In this document: positions 63,301 to 64,000 of the stretch, piece by piece
How positions within the stretch are numbered: the stretch's first letter is position 1
Layout of the letters: each line of letters begins with the position of its first letter
DNA from: Oreocharis arfaki
Lineage: Eukaryota > Chordata > Aves > Passeriformes > Paramythiidae
Direction: 5' to 3'
Length of the DNA stretch: 64,000 bases
Assembly (NCBI GenBank): GCA_013398015.1
Contig: VZRR01007715.1
Coordinates: 124,001-188,000 of the forward strand
The notes under the pieces: generated by a model
What the model was told of the DNA's origin: nothing
Databases searched by the model: none
Seen by the model: only the letters and a program-made list of their open reading frames with translations
Translations under genes and position numbers: made by a program

Positions 63301-64000
63301 ACATAAATTTGAGCTTCTGGTTGATATTCGCAGAATTTATAAACCGCATAGGGATGCTAGCCAGCTTGTCACTGTCCAAGGCAGCAATCACAAAGAGAGA
63401 AACTCTGAAACCATTCCCAGCTGTGTCTCTCCTGGGTCAGTGTTAACTGAAGCACTGTTGCCCTGCTTCTCCTCTAGCTCATCATCAGCTTTACAGAGGC
63501 AATAGTAGACTTAGAAATTATTACCAATTTTAGAGTACTGTGACTACATGCTGCTTGTACTAACATGGTCCTGTGTAATCAGAATGTGTTAATTTTGTAC
63601 TCAAAAAAGTATTAAGATGGGGTCAGGGGTGCTGGAAATTATCAGCGCCTAGCCGCTATTGTTAGAATGTGATGAACACCTCAGAGTCAATGGAGAACTC
63701 TTGTAAAATTTTATCTTTCCATTTTTGTTAATGGTGGTTTGGAGGTTATAGGTCTCATTGTTTCCTAACAGAGAACTCTTTAATGAAAAAATGTTCATAT
63801 ATTCAGTATAACGAGGATATTCATGAGCAAAACAGCAGCTTTCCATGCACATAAAATGTTGGTAATGCATACTTTCCCAAAAGTGTTTGTAATCTATATC
63901 TTTGTAGGAAGCAACAAGTACTGCAATTCCTACCTACAGAATAAATTTACAGGTTTACTGCCTTGCAATGTGCAACAACAAAAAATGATTGCATTAACTT
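57371..64000. other. Upstream region or intron of longer PDE4D isoforms, no recognised features
   Basis: AT-rich, CpG-poor. A GGTTT-rich simple repeat lies at 57664-57685, and poly-T or poly-A runs at about 58672 and 59706. No exon of PDE4D7 or another gene was recognised on either strand. Confidence 0.5.

Overview
This is vertebrate nuclear DNA, almost certainly from a bird and probably a passerine. The window is AT-rich and almost all intron. It contains many truncated CR1 LINEs with the typical avian tail (octamer-like TTCTATGA repeats), and a solo endogenous-retrovirus LTR at about 20694-21257 that resembles a family I know from songbird genomes. No bacterial-style gene organisation, CRISPR array, tRNA or rRNA was seen.

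The only protein-coding content I can support is two alternative first exons of one gene on the minus strand: PDE4D, the cAMP-specific phosphodiesterase 4D. The first is the PDE4D4-type exon (coding part 53688-54052) inside a strong CpG island at about 53150-54580. The second is the PDE4D5-type exon (coding part 10692-10960), about 43 kb further downstream in AT-rich DNA. Each begins with an ATG in good Kozak context, encodes the isoform-specific N-terminus, and ends at a GT splice donor in phase 2. A single shared downstream exon can therefore complete both: the split codon is CG|N after the first and TG|N after the second. The common exons (UCR1, UCR2, catalytic domain) are not in the window and should lie beyond position 1. 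PDE4D belongs to the human 5q block that corresponds to the avian Z chromosome, so the window is probably Z-linked (inference).

Layout: 1-10691 is intron shared by both isoforms, with a GC-rich unexplained patch at 640-1075 and two CR1 fragments at 4944-6085. 10692-10960 is the PDE4D5 exon, with a possible upstream splice acceptor at 11138 and a perfect palindromic CRE at 13382. 13400-53150 is the large intron between the two first exons, holding CR1 copies, the solo LTR, a second LTR-like segment that abuts a 1.7-kb CR1, an assembly gap in a GAAA microsatellite, and a suspicious exact duplication next to an N. 53150-54580 is the CpG-island promoter and PDE4D4 exon. 54580-64000 is upstream sequence, or an intron of still longer isoforms, with one long CR1 fragment.

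I found no undescribed biological system. The most interesting signals are regulatory and structural: the two-promoter isoform architecture, the distal CRE, the shortened proline-rich region of the D4 N-terminus, and several repeat or assembly oddities.
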